In this document: piece after piece, positions 1-12,678 of the stretch
Numbering within the stretch: the stretch's first letter is position 1
How the letters are laid out: every line of letters starts with the position of its first letter
Source: Pelobates cultripes
Taxonomy: Eukaryota; Chordata; Amphibia; Anura; Pelobatidae
Assembly: GCA_933207985.1 (NCBI GenBank)
Contig: OW240921.1
Location: forward strand, 106,651,209-106,715,208
Length of the DNA: 64,000 bases
Reading direction: 5' to 3'
Position numbers and translations under genes: made by a program
The notes under the pieces: model-generated
The model's input: only the letters and a program-made list of their open reading frames with translations
Told to the model about the DNA's origin: nothing
Database searches by the model: none

Positions 1-117
1 ATTTTTTTGTGTTGGTATGCGGCTTTTTTTTTTAAAAATAAAAATAGTCTCACTTAAAAAGTGAATCTGTTGAATTAGCTTAAAACCCAGTTATAACAAA
101 ACAAAAATATGAACCTT

Positions 118-304
118 GAGAAAAAGAGCGAGAAAGAGAGCGAGAGAGCGAGAGAGCGAGAGAGAAAGAGAGCGAGAGAGCGAGAGAGCGAGAGAGCGAG
201 AGAGCGAGAGAGCGAGAGAGCGAGAGAGCGAGAGAGCGAAAGAGCGAAAGAGCGAAAGAGCGAAAGAGCGAAAGAGCGAAAGAGCGAAAGAGAGAAAGAG
301 AGAA

Positions 305-357
<53 letters not shown>

Positions 358-376
358 ATATATAAATAAATAAATA
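118..376. repeat. Compound purine-strand satellite: (GAGAGAGC)n, (GAAAGAGC)n, (GA)n, then AT tract
   Basis: The plus strand is almost pure purine with C every eighth base. Octamers GAGAGAGC dominate ~133-238, GCGAAAGA-type octamers ~237-292, GAGAGAAA octamers ~292-316, pure GA ~314-352, then TATA and TAAA units to 376. Long open frames on both strands here (Arg/Glu-rich or Ser/Leu-rich) are repeat artefacts. Mirror-symmetric homopurine tracts of this kind can form triplex DNA. Confidence 0.95.
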
Positions 377-710
377 ACGGTCTTTTTATACAGCCATATA
401 AAAGCAATAAAACAAGATTCTTCTCCCACAAGTGTGTGTCAAAACATCATGTACTTTACTTCATGGGAAAGTGTTGGCAGCCGATGTTATAAATTCCTGC
501 ATCTTTGCCAAACATTGCTAAAACTTCCGCAGTTAGACAAAAAAAATATAGAAGTACATAAAATAATCCTACAGCCCACCTGCTGTGGATTCCACTAAAA
601 AAAGTGTTCCTAGATCTGACTTTATCACTTGCACTCAAAAACAAAACACCCCTTCAATAATGGGTTCCTCCTTTGGGGTTCTGTCTCACTCCCCCCAGAC
701 ACACACTTTC
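377..710. other. No feature seen
   Basis: Ordinary AT-rich intronic sequence between the satellite and the first TTAA element. Confidence 0.5.
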
Positions 711-1277
711 TTAAAAGGACACTGTAGGCACCCAGACCACTTTAGCTCAATGAAGTGATCTGGGTGCTGTATCCCTGTTATCTTAACCCTGCAATGTAAA
801 GCATTGTAGTCTCTCATAAACTGCAATGTTTACATTGCTGAGTTAAGGCAGACTCTAGTGACAATCAAACAGACGGCAACTAGAGATGCTTCCTGGAGTT
901 TCAGAGAGCTCGACTCTGTGAAATGACGCTGTGAAACGACACCGTTCATCCCCATGGTTTGCATGAGGACGTCCAGTGTTTTGAAAATCCCTGTAGGAAA
1001 GCCTTGAGACAATACTCTTCTTTGGGGGAAAGGCCTAATGCGTGCAGCGCTGGCCACAAATGCACATTAGATCCCCCCCTATCGTCTGATGACGGTAGAG
1101 GAGGAGTGCAACCCAGTGCGGCGCGACATCGGTGCTGGTATTGGCAAGTTTAAACAGGTTTTCTTAACCCTTTATTTGCCATAGTGGGGGATGGGACACA
1201 AAGGAAGCGGAGGCCACAGGACACTATAGTATTAGGAATACATTTTTGTATTCCTGACGCTATAGTTGTTTCTTTAA
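711..1277. mobile_element. TTAA-bounded miniature inverted-repeat element
   Basis: Begins TTAAAAGGACACTGTAGG and ends CTATAGTTGTTTCTTTAA: inverted ends next to TTAA, the target of piggyBac-type transposons. It carries the 'ggcacccagaccac...gtgatctgggtgc' subterminal hairpin and the 'gcatgaggacgtccagtg' motif, both also found in the elements at 51202 and 59353. An internal stem-loop lies at ~792-838. Non-coding; about 567 bp. Superfamily is inferred from the TTAA ends. Confidence 0.8.
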
Positions 1278-3349
1278 GGCATTTGTTGAAAATATACCTT
1301 TACTTAATACGGGAAACAAAATAACTGCACATGACTTGCAATGCGGAAAATATTTAACAATGAAGATTTTACAAGTGTCTTTTTTTCCCCTACCCATTTT
1401 AACAACTTTATTGCTTATTATATTCTGTAAATATTGACAGCCACAAGCTCTAGAAATCACTTTGAAAAGTTCTAGGATCCATTCAAAAACACAAGAAAAC
1501 TGCATGGAAGTGTTCTAATCAAAACCTGGCTGTGTAAATGGCAAATTTAGTAGTTTAGAGCAGATTTCTCTCTCTCTCACACACACACAAAAAAAATGAT
1601 TCTATCTGATCAATAAAGGGAAACAAATAAGGCACAGTAAGAGCCACTTGTCTCAATTAAATGATAAGAGTCACAGATTACAGTGACAGATTTGACTGAT
1701 TTATCTAGAAAGGCAGCAAGGCCTTGAATAATAAGCTAGGATTAAGATCCCAAACAGCCCACCGCAGGTGTATTTTGGGTGGGTGAAGAGGGGGATGGAG
1801 CAAGCATAGGACAGAGTGGAGGAGGTGGCACCGAGAACTATACCTTACGGATTTTGGAGATTAATGTGGAGAAAAGAAAGCACCAGTAACTGATCAGATG
1901 TAGAAACGTTACAAAATGTAGAAGGTTTACAGGCAGGTTTAAATACCATAAGCATCTGTATATACTGAATTTATATTCTCGCGGAATGTAAGCCTTGTGT
2001 TCCAACAGATAATGAATCATTTATATAGTAAAGAGTGAAACAGGATTCACCTTCCCAAACACAGGTCGGGGTCAAAATGTAGGCCACTTGCTCTTGTAGA
2101 ATTACAAATACAGTGATGCTCTGACAGCCTTGACGTTTGCCATTCTGCGTGCAAATCTTTTCACTCGGTGGTAGAACCTGATAATGTGTTTCTTAGAATA
2201 TTTGGCTTACACTTCTTACATTTTTAATTAACAAAAGCATATGCGCTTGCATTGTAGTGCACTGCTTGGGTGTAAAGTCTATAGCCGCTCCGCCATAATA
2301 ATTTGGTCTAATCCAGAACTTTAAAAAAAGCCTATAACATTGGGTTTGTTTGCTAAATGCAGGAATTGTGCGGAAAAGCCCCCGGAAAGTATCCAGAACA
2401 AAACTATTCTAAGGAGCTGGTGGAATACATTTAAACGGAAAGTAATGCTGACAGTTCCCACAGCAAACCTCACTTCACACCATCCTTAGCCAGACACCAG
2501 ACCAGTGCTGTTCTCTACTTCCCTTATCATGACAAACTCATTGTCACTAATCCATCTAGTTAAGAACAGACACATGACACAATGAATCCAAATGAAAAGA
2601 ATAAAACATTTACAAAATAGGGAGTGTTGAGTGCGGGGCAGGGGGGTTAAAATGAGGAGTCTAACAGCGATCAGATTTTTGGCCAAGTGTGATACAAAGT
2701 GTAGATTTTTGTAAGCCCACGATCCATTATTAGTGTCTGAAACAGAACATTAAAACAGCTCAAGATGTGGTTCTTGAATTCTGAAAAAAGGTATCCAACA
2801 CTTTTAAAGCCATTTATATAATTTATAAATTTAACTTTCAACATCAAGAAAACCATAAATTAAAACCATTATGCTTTGGTAGAAACATTCTTAGATTCTG
2901 TTAAATCCGGGTTTGTGAATATGGCACTGGTTAATTAATTACATCTTCAAAGTAGTTTAGCATACATAGAGGAATAAATCTACATCAATATGGTGTTTCC
3001 AAAGAATTAGAACCTATTCTCCCTGAGTAATCTTTCTAAGAGCCTCAATTAAACAGATAAGATAAGTCCTTAGCCTCTTTTGCCAGGCAACTTTTTAAGT
3101 ACAGTTCCATCAATTAAAAGAAGTAGAAGATAAGAAAATCAAACCACTTTATTACAAGGTGCACAAACATCTTCTAGACAAGGTCAGTAAATGAATAATA
3201 AAATAATTTAAAATGATATACGTTTTCAATAGCAATTAAACTTTCTGATGCACGTTTGGTCGGCAGACAGGAAAAAAAAAAAATTCATCATCATCATATT
3301 CTTGGCAATTGCGGTCCAGTCCTTTTATATGTACATAGGACCACAAGTT
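1278..3349. other. No gene; short TC/AC microsatellite at ~1568-1590
   Basis: AT-rich intron without long frames or recognised repeats. Contains (TC)n(AC)n at ~1568-1590 followed by a short A-run, and an A-run near 3271-3283. Confidence 0.5.
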
Positions 3350-4268
3350 ATTATTATGGCGATTTATATAGTGCCAACAGATTCCGTAGCGCTTTACAAT
3401 ATTATTAGAGGGGGGAGTTGACTATAAATAGGACAATTACAACAAAAACTTACAGAAACGAAGGGTTGAAGAGGGCCCTGCTCAAACGAGCTTACAGTCT
3501 ATAGGAGGTGGGGTATAAAACACATTAGGACAGGGAAAAGAAGTCAAATTAGGTGGTAGTGGAGCAGAGCTGGAGGAGAGAGTAGAGTGCTGTCCTTTAG
3601 GAGAGAGCAAGAGGCAGGTATGTGAGGTAGAGGTTAGTCTGGGAGGCCATAGGCTTTCCTAAAGAAATTAGTTTTAAGGCGCTTCTTAAATATATAATTC
3701 ACACCATCCTATGTGGTAGGCAGGCTATTCCATAGGATGGGAGACGCCCGCGAAAAGTACCTACGGGTACGAGCGGCGGACAGAAGGTGGTCACGGGCAG
3801 AGCGGAGAAACCAAGAAGGGGCATACCTATGGATCTGTGAGGAGATATAAGAGGGGCTAAGATTATTTAGTGCTTTATAGGTATGGGTTAGCACTTTGAA
3901 TTGACTCCTATATAATACAGGAAGCCAATGTAAGGACTGTCAGAGGGGTGAGGTGTGAGAGTACTGACTAGAGAGGAAAATCAGTCTGACGGCAGCATTC
4001 ATTACAGACTGTAGAGGGGCCATACAGCTATTGGGAAGACCAATTAGGAGAGAGTTACAATAGTCCATGCGAGAGATTACTAGAGCATGGACAAGCTCTT
4101 TAGTAGCATCTTGTGTAAGAAAGAGGCGAATGCGGGCGATGGTTTTGAATTGGAATTGGCATGATTTGACAACAGACCGGATGTGAGTCTCAAAGGTGAG
4201 GCCAGAATCAAAAGTAACACCAAGACAACGTGCTTGTAAGGATGGGCTGATATAGGTACCACCACTCT
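3350..4268 (-). mobile_element. L2-type LINE, 5'-truncated 3' end with decayed reverse transcriptase
   Basis: Read on the minus strand, 4268 to ~3700 encodes the C-terminal part of an L2-clade reverse transcriptase. It shows LGVTFDSGLTFETHIRS, then RMDYCNSLLIGLPNS near 4070-4030. After a frameshift come KVLTHTYKALNNLSPSYIS and FLRSARDHLLSAARTRRYFS and WNSLP near 3900-3710. It continues through a typical 3' UTR (TGTAAGCTCGTTTGAGCAGG, then TTGTAAAGCGCTACGGAAT) to a short TAATAA tail near 3350. Frame breaks and the missing 5' part show a dead copy. Strand is the same as ZBTB16. Confidence 0.9.
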
Positions 4269-4384
4269 GAAGTTGTAATAAAATTATTACATGTGTTTTT
4301 CTGATACAATTGTATGTTTGATAATCTTTATCACAAGGCTATTGCTAGGAAAGACTGTCAGGGGCTAAAGCTCCTGGTAGGGTC

Positions 4385-4419
4385 TGAAATGGTGTCAGTC
4401 TACTACTGACACCATTTCA
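4385..4419. repeat. Perfect 15-bp stem-loop
   Basis: TGAAATGGTGTCAGT (4385-4399) and its exact complement ACTGACACCATTTCA (4405-4419) are separated by five bases. Isolated from any recognised element; it could be the surviving end of a foldback transposon. Confidence 0.85.
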
Positions 4420-6039
4420 TTGAAAGCCCTGATTGCCCTGAGACACAAAGAGAGAAATAACACCTTCACTTATATAAATTGTGACACTGCCACTTTAAAG
4501 CATCACATTTTGAGTTCTTTAGAAATCAAAGTTTAGGGGTAAAGGGCATGGCTTGGGGGTAACAGCAGGAGTGAAATTTAGAAACCTAGATTAATTTAAT
4601 ACTTTGAATTTAATCATAGATTTGGTGCCTCGGTGTGATTAATAGAATATATTCGGGTTTAGAATTGACTTTGGGCTTACTATAAGGCTGATTTTAAGAA
4701 GGTACTAAGTCAATATATGTTGGAGGGGCCATACAATTTAATCTTGGGCTGTAGCCGCTGGTATTTTTGTTACCTTACCACCACCTGTCATCATCTCAAA
4801 CCTCAGTACAGATCCATAATATGAGTAAGGAAGTTGTTATGGTTAGGTGAGATGTGCAACAATATAAAAAATGTCAATCGTATCTTGCAAATGTCACATT
4901 TAACATTTATTCTAAAAACAACGCATAGCTTCATTGCCGCAGCTTTTGGTTTTCTTTTCTCTCACAAAAAGGGTCGCTCCAGCCAGTGACACTATTTGTA
5001 CAAGTTAGGGTACAAAGACTGATTTCTACCTTTCTCGTTGGGTTTGATTTGGTAATGATGCAACAATTGCTAAACTTGCTGCAAGTTTTTTTTTTTTTAA
5101 ATCCTTAAAAGTTCAGTCTCCAAATACAGGTACAGCACACAAAAAAAATAACAGTATTATCACAAAATAGCTCTTGGTTGATTACATGGTTTTCTTAAGT
5201 GCAAGAACAAAATGTCAGACCATCAAGACAATTTAACAGAAAACAAGTCTTTGGTCTACAGCTTAAAAAAAAGCTAATAAAAAGGTGAACATACAATTTA
5301 TACCAATACTTTCAAAGATTACAATTTTTCACAATCTTCTACTACATCAGACAGATCTAGAGATAATATAAACATATTTTGAAAAAAATATATCACCTGC
5401 TGATTGGTGTCACCCAAAAACCTTATTTGGTCATAAAAGTGTCATTCTTCAATTCCACATGTATCTACTTACTTATACGAGGAGTCCCACGCACACAAAT
5501 AATAATACGTTTAAAACATATTGTAAAGGGAAATATTACAATGTGGGTTCTTCATCCAGAAGAAGATCCTCAGCATTGTCGTACCTAAGTAGACGTTTTG
5601 ATATTTGATCATTTCTGTCTCATCCATGAGTGAAGCTATAGGAATGTATTTCTTTGGCCATGCGAGTTCAGGTATGATGGAGCATTGACATGTTTGTATT
5701 GCCTGGTCGTAATCTGCTTTTATTACAAAGCAATGTCATCGCTCTGTGCTCAGGTGCACAAGGAACATGCAAATTAGGGCAATGTCTAGGCTAGAGATTC
5801 CTGGTATTTGGCCTCAGGTGTGACATTAAGGAAGCTCGGATTGCATATACAGGCCTTCCTATATACACAGAAACAATAATAGAGTTAGAAAGGGCTTTCT
5901 ACCAATACATACTGTTTGCATCTAGCTTGTAGTTTAACCCTATAATTATAATACAGTCAAAGGTGTAACAGGGCTGGGAGGATACATAGTATTTTCTATG
6001 GTGAAAATACCTTTTCTTTACAGTACACAGTGTTGCAGG
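4420..6039. other. No gene or recognised element
   Basis: AT-rich intron with several short A/T runs (for example 5088-5100). Nothing coding or repeated was recognised. Confidence 0.5.
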
Positions 6040-6682
6040 CAATGGCATATTAAAAGCCTATTGAGCCTAGTGCGGACATTTACGCTGGGTCAAATTACAG
6101 AATTTTAACGAAGAAAGCGAAAAGAGTCATACCTCCTAAGCGCCATGTATCTGGTGGAGGTGGTGCTGGAGGGAAACTCACAGGATGCAGCCATAAGAAA
6201 ACACCTACCCCCACGCTGATCTCTCTCTTTCATGCCTCAAGCAAATTCATACCCCCTAACAGCAGCGTCGAGTGATAGGACAGTTGTGGGTAGGGTAAAC
6301 ATGTGGGCCACTGATGTGAATCCCATAACCGGCATCGCCCAAAGGGGTGGACATGAACAGAAAGTTGGTGGTTCTTACCAAAGAATTGGTAGGTCAGCTT
6401 GGCGCTATTGTGTCCAATGATGCACTCACTCTATCCTTTCTGTGGACTGTTCCTCCCCTAGCACACACTTGTCCACTCCCCTCCTTACCTTCTTACTAGC
6501 AGGCAGAAACTCCTGGTATGTAGCCTGGGACAGAGAAAAGGTGGATGTGGTGAGTATAGAAGAAAGTCACAGTGTTTAGAGAGACCGAAGCAGGAAGAGC
6601 ATTTACACAGTGTGCAATCAGCGGGCCTACCCCATGGGAATGGAGCTGCAGCTCCATCAGCCCCTTTGTTAAGTCGGCTAAG
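6040..6682 (-). mobile_element. hAT-type miniature element, older inverted copy
   Basis: In reverse complement this stretch follows the elements at 12078 and 21766. Shared blocks include 'gccatgtatctggtggag', 'ataagaaaacacctaccc', 'tcataccccctaacag', 'cttgtccactcccctcctta' and the end 'cagcccctttgttaagtcgg'. Ends are diverged (CAATGGCATATTAA and TTAAGTCGGCTAAG) and no matching 8-bp duplication is visible, so it is the oldest of the three copies. Open frames in and around it (for example 6572-6889) are incidental. Confidence 0.75.
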
Positions 6683-9600
6683 GAGCAGCCCAAGCAACTT
6701 GCCATTCCCAGTAAAATCCTGCCTGTACATCGGGCTATGGGCTCACATGCAAAGAGTCTGTCAGACCTGAGATACAAGAAGCCATGTCTCATCTTGGTAC
6801 AAAGTTTTCAACTTTGGGGTGTACCCTATTTTTGTCTTTCCCACCTCCCATCTTTAAATCTACCAGAGTTTTTACCCATTACAAAGTAAAACAGAAGACC
6901 TTGATTCTCTCTAGACGCAATACATCAATGTTTCCAGCCATTCCTCATTTGAATTATAAATGTTAACTCTAAACGTGATCACTGCAGAACAAACCACCTT
7001 CGGCGGCGATGTGATGTTTATCTCAGCCATTTGTAAATGGGGTTCAAGACACCCCTCTGTTCTTAACTAGATGGATTAGTGACAATATGCAGGTGAACAT
7101 GACAGGCGCAGAGTGAGACACTGCAGCTGAACACAAGAGGTCAGGAGGCAATGAGCTAATCAATAACTAGTTACATGCTGCGATCTCTAAGTATAGGCCT
7201 CACAAATGCGAATGGAATAGACGGGTGACGACAAATTTGGCACTGCAGGGGCTTGTGATCTACATTTCCCATGATGCTAGACTGTCCATCTGTCATGAAA
7301 AATGAAGTTTAAACTATCTGCTGTTTAAACACAAAGAATGAGTTACGCAGTCACAGTATCTCAAATTTGTATTTTAAAGGGACTACAACTTTGGAATCAT
7401 GGAATTTCGCCCCTCTTTTTGCTGTACAACTAGTAAACAAACACTATAAAGGGTCACTACAAGCACCACAATAACTTTGTATTAATTCAAAGCTAACGGT
7501 AGAGTACCATGCACTCTGTCCCTCCATGAACAGTGCTTTATAACTGCAGCCATTTTTGGGGAGGCGAAACTTACGGACCTTAAAAATTTCTATAAATGTA
7601 TTTACTTATTAAATGGAGAGAAGTAAGCAAAGCAATGGTAAAGTATTCAAAGGGGCAAAACGCAGAACCAGAAAGGTTTGCAGGCACAAAGCCAGCAGAA
7701 GGAGCGTTACATGTTCAAAGAGACATATGCATTAAACCCATCTAAACTAGTTACTAAGTGGAATTTCTCTGCGCAACACACAGCCTGCACAATGCTTAGG
7801 AAGTCTGACAGAAACCTATTTAAGGTCATTTATTGCCTTAATAAGCACCTTTGTCCAACAGGCAGTTTTTGACAACAGTGATAAATTCCAAATTTATGTC
7901 GAACATAGCATATGTTTAACAGCTCATTTCTAAGCAGAAGCAGCAGGCTACCCTATAAATCACAGCTCCGTTTGAAATGAAAGCAGATTACAGGGCTGGG
8001 GCTATTGAAAAAAATATAAATCAGGATAGTTTAACTCTTAACACAGCACAAATTAACTAGACTAAGGAGAGTGCGCAGGTAGTCATGAAGCCAAGAATAA
8101 GCTAGCGTTTAAGAATTAACCCTTGCACATTTGTAAGGTGTTAATCTAGTTTAAAAATTCTACTTGGCTCACATGGAGCCCAAGAGCCTCTCAAGGTGGA
8201 GAGAAGTGTATAGGTGGGGGACTTAAAAAAAAAAAAAAAAAAATGAGTTTAAGTTTATTGGTTTGAACACTGTATTTAAAAAAATTTAAAAGTAAAAGAA
8301 AACCCACAATTTTATAGTGTGTGAAAGTATGTATTGTAAAACGAAAGCACGGTGTCTCTAATAACAAAATGCGTTTTCTAAAATGAATATTTGCACACTT
8401 TTTCAGCTACCTGTTGCTCACAAATGTCTCATTATTACGCGTTTGCGCAAATTACATTTCAAGTTAAAGCCTCGCTGTGACTATAGTGGAAATGGAATTT
8501 TTCCAAATCAGGAAACATTGCAAAATATTGAGCAAAATAGCTATTCTATGAAACATATTCGAACAAGAAGGCGTTTATTTTATCTGGAAAAATAGTTGTG
8601 ATGCCGTTTCTTATAGTTGCTGCTCTGTTCGAGAACTCTAAGGAGAAAATTAGTTCTCGTGTGTCCGTCAAAACACATATTCAAGTGACAGTCGCGTAGT
8701 ATTTAAATGGTCAGTGTATCATAAAATTAACAAAAAATAAAAAAACAAACAAAAAATATACTTATGTTTGTTACCTTGTAAACACTAGAGGCATTATTAA
8801 AATATGTCTAACATTTTCTGCTATTGTTTTAGGTTTTTATTTACGAAAACAATTATCTATAGAGTCTCAAATCTATAAGAGACCAAACATAAATATGCTT
8901 GATGTATTCTGCTTTGAAATGCACAAAGCGAACAGATTTAAAAAAAAAAAGTCTGTTTTCATGTTACTTATGGCTGCAGGATTTGCACCATGTATCAACC
9001 CATCCAGTCCTGGAAGGTTAGCAGTGTTACGAGAGGCCACACTATAAAAAGGCTCACAGTGTAAGTATTTCCTTTCATATAAAATATTCATTACGCAGTG
9101 TGTGAGCCAAGAAACCGAGACCTCAAACATTTCTAACTTTGTACTGAAGCAATAACAGCATTTTATGGAATCCTTCTCTTTTTATTTATATCAGCCTGTA
9201 AATATGAGGTTATATGGACAGTGGTGTGCCAGCGCACACACAAACAGGTATCATATATACAAAAAACATTCTGCGTCATGTTAATTCATCTGGGAACTAA
9301 AGGATCTTCATTTCTCTATGACTGCAACCTGGGACTCTATCTGGGGTTTTGTAGGTGAAATAAATTGCCTATTTAGATTAAAATAAAAAAATAAAAAAAC
9401 ACAGAAGAAGAAAGACTTTCACAATAAAAATGGTTGAGCTACAATTCCATAAGTTCTCAAAATAATTTAATAAACATTGATTCACTAGGTATACGATCAG
9501 ATTACATCATGCAAATACAGGTACTTAGTTATGGTGAGCAATGTCATTTTTTAAGAGAATCCCATCACTACCCTGAGAGCAACAGCTCTTCTTACTGATG

Positions 9601-12069
9601 TGAGAGGTGCAACAGAGGTAAATAAAAAAAAAATATATATATTTTTTTAAATCATTGCCTCCCAACAATCCGGGGTGGAGGTGGACAGGCAAAGGCATAG
9701 GCTGCCCAGAGGGTTGGATCTAACCTTTAAGGGGCAAAGCTACATTTGAAAGGTGTGGGTCCACTCATAAGGTGGTTGGGACAGGCCATGAAGTGGGTGG
9801 CCAAGCCACCCATCAGGGTAGATCATGAAGGAGTGCATGGTCCTATTTCCCGGTCACCTCCTACATCCTGAAATCTTCTCGGAAAACGTAACTACTGTAC
9901 GGATTTGACAATGTGGGACAGATCCCTTGGACCTATTTCTGTCAGGACAAAACCTCAAAATGCAAAACTGTTGCACCAAAATCAGGACTGTATTGGCATC
10001 TGTATTTATCCTTGCAGAACCTTTCAGGATGATTATGTCCAGCATGAACTTTCCCATGATCCTCTTGGCACACTGACACATGCTTGGCCATCTGACTAGA
10101 AGTAATGCCGGAGTGTGCATGTACTAGTAATGAATTTTCAAAAAGGCCAAACGTGTACATGCGTTCTCAGAGCTCTTGTGCATACATCCCCATTTGCTAA
10201 ATTTTTTACGAAGAGAATAAAAATAGCACAACCCATAATTTTCAGTTACCCATCAGGTGTGAATACAGCAAAAATGTGATAACTCCCTTGAACCAAAGAG
10301 AATGGAAAATGGGAAGTCATTCTTGTAATTGCATAGTTCTTTTTGTGGATTAGAGTTAATAATATTTTAGAAATATTTGAGGACAGTCAGATATTAAATT
10401 TAAAAAAAATAAAGTTTACTTGCAGCTATTTTTATTTCCCCAAAATGACTTACAGGACATGTGACCAAAATATTGAACAGTTGGTCTCCTGGAGGGGATG
10501 CACTTATCCCCCAAGTTAACGCTAAACAAAAAAAAAACCATTAGATGTCACAGAAAATCAGTCCTAGCCTCTTGCAGCACACAGCCGAGGAGGTCTATTT
10601 TCACGTACCCAAGGATGCCGCCACAAATCAATAGCAAAAAAATCAATTCCTCGGGGAGCAAGGATTTTATCAGAATTCACACGCACGCAATCTATGCTTT
10701 ATTTACTGCACAACAAGGTCACATCAGCAGAAAAGGGACACCTCCCTCACACCCGAAAAACAAAAAAAAAAACACACCATAAAAACAAATAAAACTATAT
10801 CATTAAAAATAAAACACAGCAAGGATACAAAGTGAACAAAAAACGTAGGGGAGAGGTAGCTGGATATACAAGCTTGAAGGGAAAGCAATTACAGGGTAGG
10901 TAACTGGCAGTTGAAATCCTACTGCTTGCCAAGTTGGCGTAAGCATGATATAATGTACCTGTCATTTGCCACCTAGGACAAGCGTAAACTAGAGGCATCT
11001 GTTTACCGGATTAAACTATAGACAAGAATGCATACGCAGACACTGTATCCAGAGAGCTCGGAGTCTGCTTTATACGGAGGTTTAATCTTTTTACTGTATC
11101 ACCTTGACACAGAAAAAAAATAATTAGACAATACAATTTCATATATTTAATAACACAAGAGGAATAATATTTAACCGGATTAAATGCATTTGCCACTATA
11201 GTAAGAACCACTTAATTATTGCTTCAGATAGATAATTGCGTGAGTTGCATTAATGTACATTCAGTTCAGTATGAATCAGACGTCTGGCGCTCCTGCTTGA
11301 AAACAGGTTTTACACTATCCACGCTTTTTAAACGTGAAAGCTTGGCTAATTACAGAAAATATCATCATCATCATACGGCACATACGCTTATAATGTATAG
11401 GCAGATTACTAGAATTGAAAAGTTTTTTAAAACAGGCAAGTAGCCACCTTGAGAGAATTTGTTTTAAGAGCGCTTTGCATCCTGATGCTCCGTTTTAACT
11501 ATTTCCAACTTTATATTAGGTTTGCTGCCTAGGCATTGCTGGGGAAGGGGGCTTTGGGGTCTTAAGTCCCAGATGTGGGTTCCTTAGCACAGATTCTCCA
11601 CAGCCAGTGGAGTGATAGGTGGACATAGTGCTTTTTATTATTAGATTTTAAATCAGGCAGCCTCCTATTCTAAAAAGAAAGATTATTAACGCTCTACACA
11701 GCCAGGTGACTGTCAGTAATGGGTGCTGAGGAACTCTACACCACTGTATTAGTTAGATAGGGTGACAGAATCACACTGAATTCCTGGTTGGACAGCAAGT
11801 CATTGTACCCAGCTACGCTTTCGTTGAGATACTGGAAAATATCAGTAGATAACTACACTGCCTCAACAGATCTATATAGATCTGCTGATCCAATCTTGAA
11901 GGGTCAAAGCTTTTCTTGGGGCACAAGCCCCAGGCATTTCTGGAACCTGTTTGTTAGTCACTTGGTTCCTCCCATTAAGATCCTGAGATGTTAAGGCAGA
12001 CAACACAGCATTTTAGTGTATACTCCTTCACTGCTGGTTCGGTCAACCAGCTAAAAGACCATATGGAGG
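6683..12069. other. Intron without gene; a few decayed repeat scraps
   Basis: No coding region recognised. Notable scraps: 'tttcccatgatgct' near 7265-7280, which resembles the core of the small hAT elements at 58960 and 63969; a 19-A run at ~8225-8243; and a G-rich stretch near 9660-9830 ('tcccaacaatccggggtgg') that looks like a diverged interspersed repeat. Short open frames show no family resemblance. Confidence 0.5.
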
Positions 12070-12077
12070 TTCTCTGG

Positions 12078-12670
12078 CAAGGCCGGATTAATAAAGGGGC
12101 TGAGGGAGTTGCAGCTCTAGGTCCATTGATTTAAAAATAAAATAATTTTTTTATTTTTTATTTTTTTTAGTACTCTTTACATGCTCTTGCTTAAAGGGAT
12201 ACTATAGTCACCTGAACAACTACTATAGCTCCCTGCAGGCAATCTAATGTAAACACTGTATTTTCAGAGTATGCCCTCTGTTGGTTATCCTGCATGATTG
12301 GCAGGCAGCCTGACCTGCATTAACGCTAGGCTGACCATCTGATTCTTCTTGCAGACACGCCCCCTTTTTTGGCATGTTTGTCCATTCAGGCAGTTCTGGG
12401 TACTTAATTCACCCTGCCCACTGAAATCCTGCTTCACCGGACACTGCTGTTAGGGGGTACAGATTTACTTGAAAGATGAATATGAGGGATTAACATAGGG
12501 TAAGTGTTTTCTGGTAGCTATATCTTCGGAGTTTCCCTACAGCACCACCTCCACCAGATACCTGACCCTTATGAGGTATAACTGTTTTAGTGTTTTCGGT
12601 CGATAAGATTCTGTAATTAGGCCATCATAATTGCCAACACAAGGCCCAATTGGCTCTTAATCCAGCCCTG
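12078..12670 (+). mobile_element. hAT-type miniature element with perfect 8-bp target duplication
   Basis: Ends are CAAGGCCGGATTAA and TTAATCCAGCCCTG, inverted to each other, and the element is flanked by TTCTCTGG on both sides (12070-12077 and 12671-12678). An 8-bp duplication and CAGG-type ends are hallmarks of hAT transposons. No transposase is encoded. Near 12193 the interior switches to the end of a TTAA element (TTAAAGGGATACTATAGTCA), then returns to hAT sequence near 12355 ('acgccccctttttt'). Confidence 0.92.
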
Positions 12671-12678
12671 TTCTCTGG

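Noticed and set aside
75..431. Long open frames on both strands (Arg/Glu-rich and Ser/Leu-rich proteins)
   Set aside because: They are the translation of the GAGAGAGC/GA satellite; any frame of such a repeat is open.
6485..6889. Open frames of 80-105 codons on both strands
   Set aside because: Mostly inside the old inverted hAT-type element; no domain recognised.
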